DNA from: Nitrospirales bacterium
GTDB taxonomy: Bacteria > Nitrospirota > Nitrospiria > Nitrospirales > UBA8639
DNA: 8,031 bases
Direction: 5' to 3'
NCBI GenBank assembly: GCA_013817135.1
Contig: JACDDF010000076.1
Coordinates: 1-8,031, forward strand
Part shown: positions 5,664-8,031 of the stretch, in pieces
Position numbering within the stretch: the stretch's first letter is position 1
Layout: every line of letters starts with the position of its first letter
The notes under the pieces: model-generated
What the model was told of the DNA's origin: nothing
The model's database searches: none
The model's input: the letters and a program-made list of their open reading frames with translations, nothing else
Program-made: the position numbers and the translations under genes

Positions 5664-6617
5664 ATGCGGGGCTGTTTTCACTTCCGATCATTCCTCCTTT
5701 TCATGCTCGTGCTTGGATGCTTGACGATCTTGGGATGTTCCTCTCTCTCCGTACTCCCTTCCAGAATCGAACTGATCCAACGTGTGCCCTATCAGACCAC
5801 TAGAGTCAACAACCATCGCATTGCCTATCTTGACGTTGGCCAAGGTCCACCGCTTATCCTCATCCATGGATTTGGCGGGTCCATGTGGCAATGGGAACAT
5901 CAATATTCTGTTCTGGCCCACACTCACCGGGTCATCATCCTGGATTTACTCGGCTCTGGGCTCTCTGACAAACCGGAAGAATCCTATACGCCAAAACACA
6001 TGGTGGAGTTTTTTCGGCAATTCATGGATACCCTCAATATTCCACGAGCCACGTTAGTAGGAAATTCCATGGGGGCAGGCTTAGCCATGGCCATGGCCCT
6101 TGATTATCCGGAACGAGTGGAACGACTTGTGCTTATCTCGGGATTTCCTGCTCAAGTTGAAAACAGTATCGCTTCACAATATTACCGGGGCTTTCTCAAT
6201 CATCGCCCCCCCCTCTGGCTGGCAAAATTGGGAAATTTAATGGCAGGAAAAAGGACCACAGAACAGATTCTCAAAGAAATTATTTATAATTCAGCCCTCA
6301 TCTCCCCTACCATCATTGACCGTTCATTTCACAATCGACAACGGGGCGATTTTCTTTCCCCCCTCTATTCATTAATGGACAATATCAAGACTTGGGAGGG
6401 ACAATATGGAAATAGGCTTCAGAAGATTCCTCATCAGGTCCTGCTTCTTTGGGGAGAACATGATCGAGTGTTTCCCCTGGAAGTGGGTGAACGGGTAAAA
6501 GACCAGGTACCTCATGTTGAATGGCATGTCATCCCGGAAGCCGGGCATATTGCGCAATGGGAGGCACCCGCTATCGTGAATCAACTCATCCTCTCATTTT
6601 TAGAACGAGATTCCTGA
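5664..6617 (+). CDS. Lipoprotein alpha/beta-hydrolase (317 aa)
   Basis: The N-terminus has Arg2 and Arg8, a hydrophobic stretch 9-24, and lipobox LTILGC with lipidation at Cys25 (VLGC at Cys19 is an alternative). The protein is therefore probably anchored in a membrane facing the periplasm. The rest is a complete alpha/beta-hydrolase fold: oxyanion segment HGFGG (68-72), LDLLGSGLSDKP (93-104), nucleophile elbow GNSMG with Ser135, and a helical cap about 165-245. The acid is Asp267 in WGEHDRVFP and the base is His295 in EAGHIAQWE. The catalytic triad is intact. Substrate cannot be told; esters, lactones or C-C bonded dienone acids are all handled by this family. The ATG starts 2 bases after the pycB stop with no obvious Shine-Dalgarno sequence. 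Translation is therefore probably coupled and the gene likely shares the carboxylase transcript. Any metabolic link to the carboxylase is unproven. Confidence 0.87.
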   Translation: MRGCFHFRSFLLFMLVLGCLTILGCSSLSVLPSRIELIQRVPYQTTRVNNHRIAYLDVGQGPPLILIHGFGGSMWQWEHQYSVLAHTHRVIILDLLGSGLSDKPEESYTPKHMVEFFRQFMDTLNIPRATLVGNSMGAGLAMAMALDYPERVERLVLISGFPAQVENSIASQYYRGFLNHRPPLWLAKLGNLMAGKRTTEQILKEIIYNSALISPTIIDRSFHNRQRGDFLSPLYSLMDNIKTWEGQYGNRLQKIPHQVLLLWGEHDRVFPLEVGERVKDQVPHVEWHVIPEAGHIAQWEAPAIVNQLILSFLERDS

Positions 6618-6666
6618 AGAAAAGATCATTCCAGCCGGCCAGTCAGCTCACGCTCATAAGAGAAAA

Positions 6667-6675
6667 TGGTATTCT
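6667..6675 (+). promoter_or_regulatory. Tentative extended -10 element before tpx
   Basis: TGGTATTCT lies in the 116-base gap before the thiol peroxidase gene and matches an extended -10 (TGn followed by a four-of-six TATAAT match). No good -35 element sits 17 bp upstream. A start near 6682 would give a leader of about 50 bases. The length of the gap supports a separate promoter; the motif alone is weak. Confidence 0.25.
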
Positions 6676-6720
6676 TTACACAACACGAGACCCTAAACTT
6701 GGATCACCGACTCTGAATAG

Positions 6721-6726
6721 AAGGAG
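6721..6726 (+). promoter_or_regulatory. Ribosome binding site deciding the tpx start
   Basis: AAGGAG lies 7 bases before the ATG at 6734. The reading frame stays open far upstream into the hydrolase gene. This site and the lipoprotein signal that follows fix the start at 6734. Confidence 0.75.
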
Positions 6727-6733
6727 TATCATT

Positions 6734-7393
6734 ATGCAAAAAATCTCTTCCATTATTTCGTTACTTCTCATCCTGACGGCATCTTCATTGGCGGGTTGTT
6801 CGACCCTGAATGGTCAATCAGAACAGGAATTTTCCTATAAAAACATTCCGGTTGACAAAGAAACCGCTAGGACAGGGGAAGGTGCGACCATTCTTTTTCG
6901 AGGCACCCCTTTGCCGCTGAGTGGCATTGAAGTGAAAGCCGGAGAGACCCTCCGTGCGGTCCCATTGGCAAAAGGTGATTTATCCCTCGTGAACATTCAT
7001 GAATCCCAAGGGAAAGTCAGGATCATCAATATCGTGCCATCCCTCGACACGAAAGTTTGCGAACAACAAACACATTATCTTAGTGAAAAAAACCAGGGTC
7101 TTGATCAACAGGTGCAACTGATAACCATTAGTGTCGATACGCCTTTCGCTCAGCAACGATTTGCGAAAGAAGCAGGAATTACCAATGTTGAATTTCTGTC
7201 CGATTTTCGAGGTGGGGAGTTTGGCACTTCCCATGGATTACTATTGGAAGGCCCCCATCTCCTGGCTCGAGCTGTCATTGTTGTCGATGCGAATAATGTA
7301 ATCCGCTATCTCCAGGTAACCCCCGATCTCGGCCATATGCCGGATATGGATAGAGCCTTTCAAGTGGCGCGAACCATACTACAAAACTCGTGA
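6734..7393 (+). CDS. tpx: Lipoprotein thiol peroxidase lacking the resolving cysteine (219 aa)
   Basis: This is a Tpx-family peroxiredoxin, which reduces hydrogen peroxide and organic peroxides. A signal peptide (Lys3, hydrophobic 5-20) ends in lipobox LAGC, with Cys22 lipidated. A linker of about 30 residues precedes the Tpx domain, which starts near 53 (ILFRGTPLPLSG). Motif VPSLDTKVC (101-109) carries Thr106 and the peroxidatic Cys109. Arg179 in LARAVIVVD is the expected catalytic arginine. In E. coli Tpx the resolving cysteine lies in FAQSRFC; here FAQQRFA has Ala144, and no other cysteine exists in the mature domain. The enzyme would be a one-cysteine type needing an outside thiol. Typical Tpx is cytoplasmic and about 168 aa; this one is longer and exported. 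It lies 116 bases after the hydrolase gene, and upstream in-frame codons from 6521 belong to overlap with that gene. Family is certain; mechanism is inference. Confidence 0.92.
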   Translation: MQKISSIISLLLILTASSLAGCSTLNGQSEQEFSYKNIPVDKETARTGEGATILFRGTPLPLSGIEVKAGETLRAVPLAKGDLSLVNIHESQGKVRIINIVPSLDTKVCEQQTHYLSEKNQGLDQQVQLITISVDTPFAQQRFAKEAGITNVEFLSDFRGGEFGTSHGLLLEGPHLLARAVIVVDANNVIRYLQVTPDLGHMPDMDRAFQVARTILQNS

Positions 7394-7430
7394 CACCACA
7401 CATGTCTATAAAAATTCATCAATCACTCTC

Positions 7431-8031
7431 ATGACATTCTCAGAACAATTACGAAATCGTGCCGCGCCTATTTGGGCTGCCCAGCTGAAGCATCCTTTCG
7501 TCGTGGCATTGGGAAAAGGCACGTTACCAGCAAAAAAATTTCAATATTACATCTTACAAGATGCAAGGTATTTAGAAGAATTGGCCAGGGTCTTTGCTCT
7601 AGGGTCGGCCAAAGCGACGGATGGAGATACAGCCCTTCGGTTTGCAAAATTAGTTGAAGACACGATTACCGTCGAACGGGGGCTTCATGAATCATATGGA
7701 AAACAATGGGCTCTTTCCCCCAAAGACATGCGATCCACTCCCCTTTCCCCGACGAATTATGCCTACTGTCGGCATATGAGAAGCGTGGCCCAAACCGGGA
7801 CACTCGGTGAAATCACCGTGGTGGCCCTACCCTGTGCATGGGTCTATTGTGAAGTCGGACACCACCTTTTAGGAAAAGAAGCACCAAAACCCTCACATCC
7901 CTATTTTGAATGGCTACAACTCTATGGGTCACCCGAATTTGCGGAAGTCACCCGATGGATGCGCGAAGTCGTCGATCGATGCGCCAAGACAGCAGGCCGG
8001 GCAGAAAAAGCCAGGATGGAAGAAGCCTTTC
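7431..8031 (+). CDS. tenA: TenA-family thiaminase II, 3' end outside the window
   Basis: Two hundred codons are present and the frame runs off the window. TenA proteins hydrolyse aminopyrimidines released from damaged thiamin, giving HMP for thiamin salvage, and act in the cytoplasm. Residues matching Bacillus subtilis TenA fall at the same numbers: Asp44 and Tyr47 in QDARYL, Tyr112, Cys135 in ALPCAWVY (the nucleophile), and Tyr139. The last active-site residue, a Glu near 205, would lie just past the window end. The start at 7431 overlaps the TGA of a ten-codon frame (7402-7434) as ATGA; no clear Shine-Dalgarno sequence is seen. It follows tpx by 37 bases with no terminator between, so co-transcription is plausible. 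No room exists there for a TPP riboswitch. Some relatives act in haem or pyrroloquinoline pathways (PqqC, CADD fold), but the active-site match favours TenA. Confidence 0.88.
   Translation, partial: MTFSEQLRNRAAPIWAAQLKHPFVVALGKGTLPAKKFQYYILQDARYLEELARVFALGSAKATDGDTALRFAKLVEDTITVERGLHESYGKQWALSPKDMRSTPLSPTNYAYCRHMRSVAQTGTLGEITVVALPCAWVYCEVGHHLLGKEAPKPSHPYFEWLQLYGSPEFAEVTRWMREVVDRCAKTAGRAEKARMEEAF

Noticed and set aside
6521..6733. In-frame extension of tpx upstream to 6521
   Set aside because: It overlaps the end of the hydrolase gene in another frame, looks unlike any Tpx N-terminus, and would bury the lipoprotein signal. The ribosome binding site at 6721 fixes the start at 6734.
7394..7430. 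TPP riboswitch before tenA
   Set aside because: The gap is only 37 bases and shows no riboswitch-like conserved segments.

Overview
The window is an ordinary chromosomal segment of a Gram-negative bacterium, G+C close to half by eye. It carries two lipoprotein-type signal peptides and one Sec signal peptide. My best guess is a Nitrospira-type nitrite oxidizer (phylum Nitrospirota), perhaps one of the lower-G+C marine lineages. This rests on the two-subunit biotin carboxylase pair and the style of the small proteins. It is inference from memory, not a search result. I see no mobile element, CRISPR array, rRNA or tRNA.

Left part (1-1090): two small genes lie on the minus strand. One encodes a 67-aa Cys/His protein. 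The other encodes a 59-aa charged protein with a very good promoter and ribosome binding site. They diverge from an FmdB-type zinc-ribbon gene on the plus strand, and the 556-755 gap holds back-to-back sigma70-like promoters. Centre-left (1237-2133): an exported, PstS-like solute-binding protein stands alone, without transporter genes, and its ligand-binding loops look degenerate.

Centre (2253-5661): two adjacent genes encode a complete biotin-dependent carboxylase. The first is the ATP-grasp biotin carboxylase subunit (472 aa). The second is the carboxyltransferase subunit with a C-terminal biotinyl domain (646 aa). The pair matches two-subunit pyruvate carboxylase (PycA/PycB). It also matches the closely related 2-oxoglutarate carboxylase (CfiB/CfiA) of Hydrogenobacter. 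Either would feed carbon into the TCA or reductive TCA cycle.

Right part (5664-8031): a lipoprotein alpha/beta-hydrolase starts 2 bases after the carboxylase stop and probably shares its transcript. A lipoprotein thiol peroxidase (Tpx) follows, with alanine at the usual resolving-cysteine position. Last comes a TenA-family thiaminase II, cut by the window end. All genes from 756 onward run in the same direction. The strongest leads are the lipid-anchored one-cysteine Tpx, the substrate of the carboxylase, the degenerate PstS-like protein, and the 59-aa gene, which is easily missed by length cut-offs.
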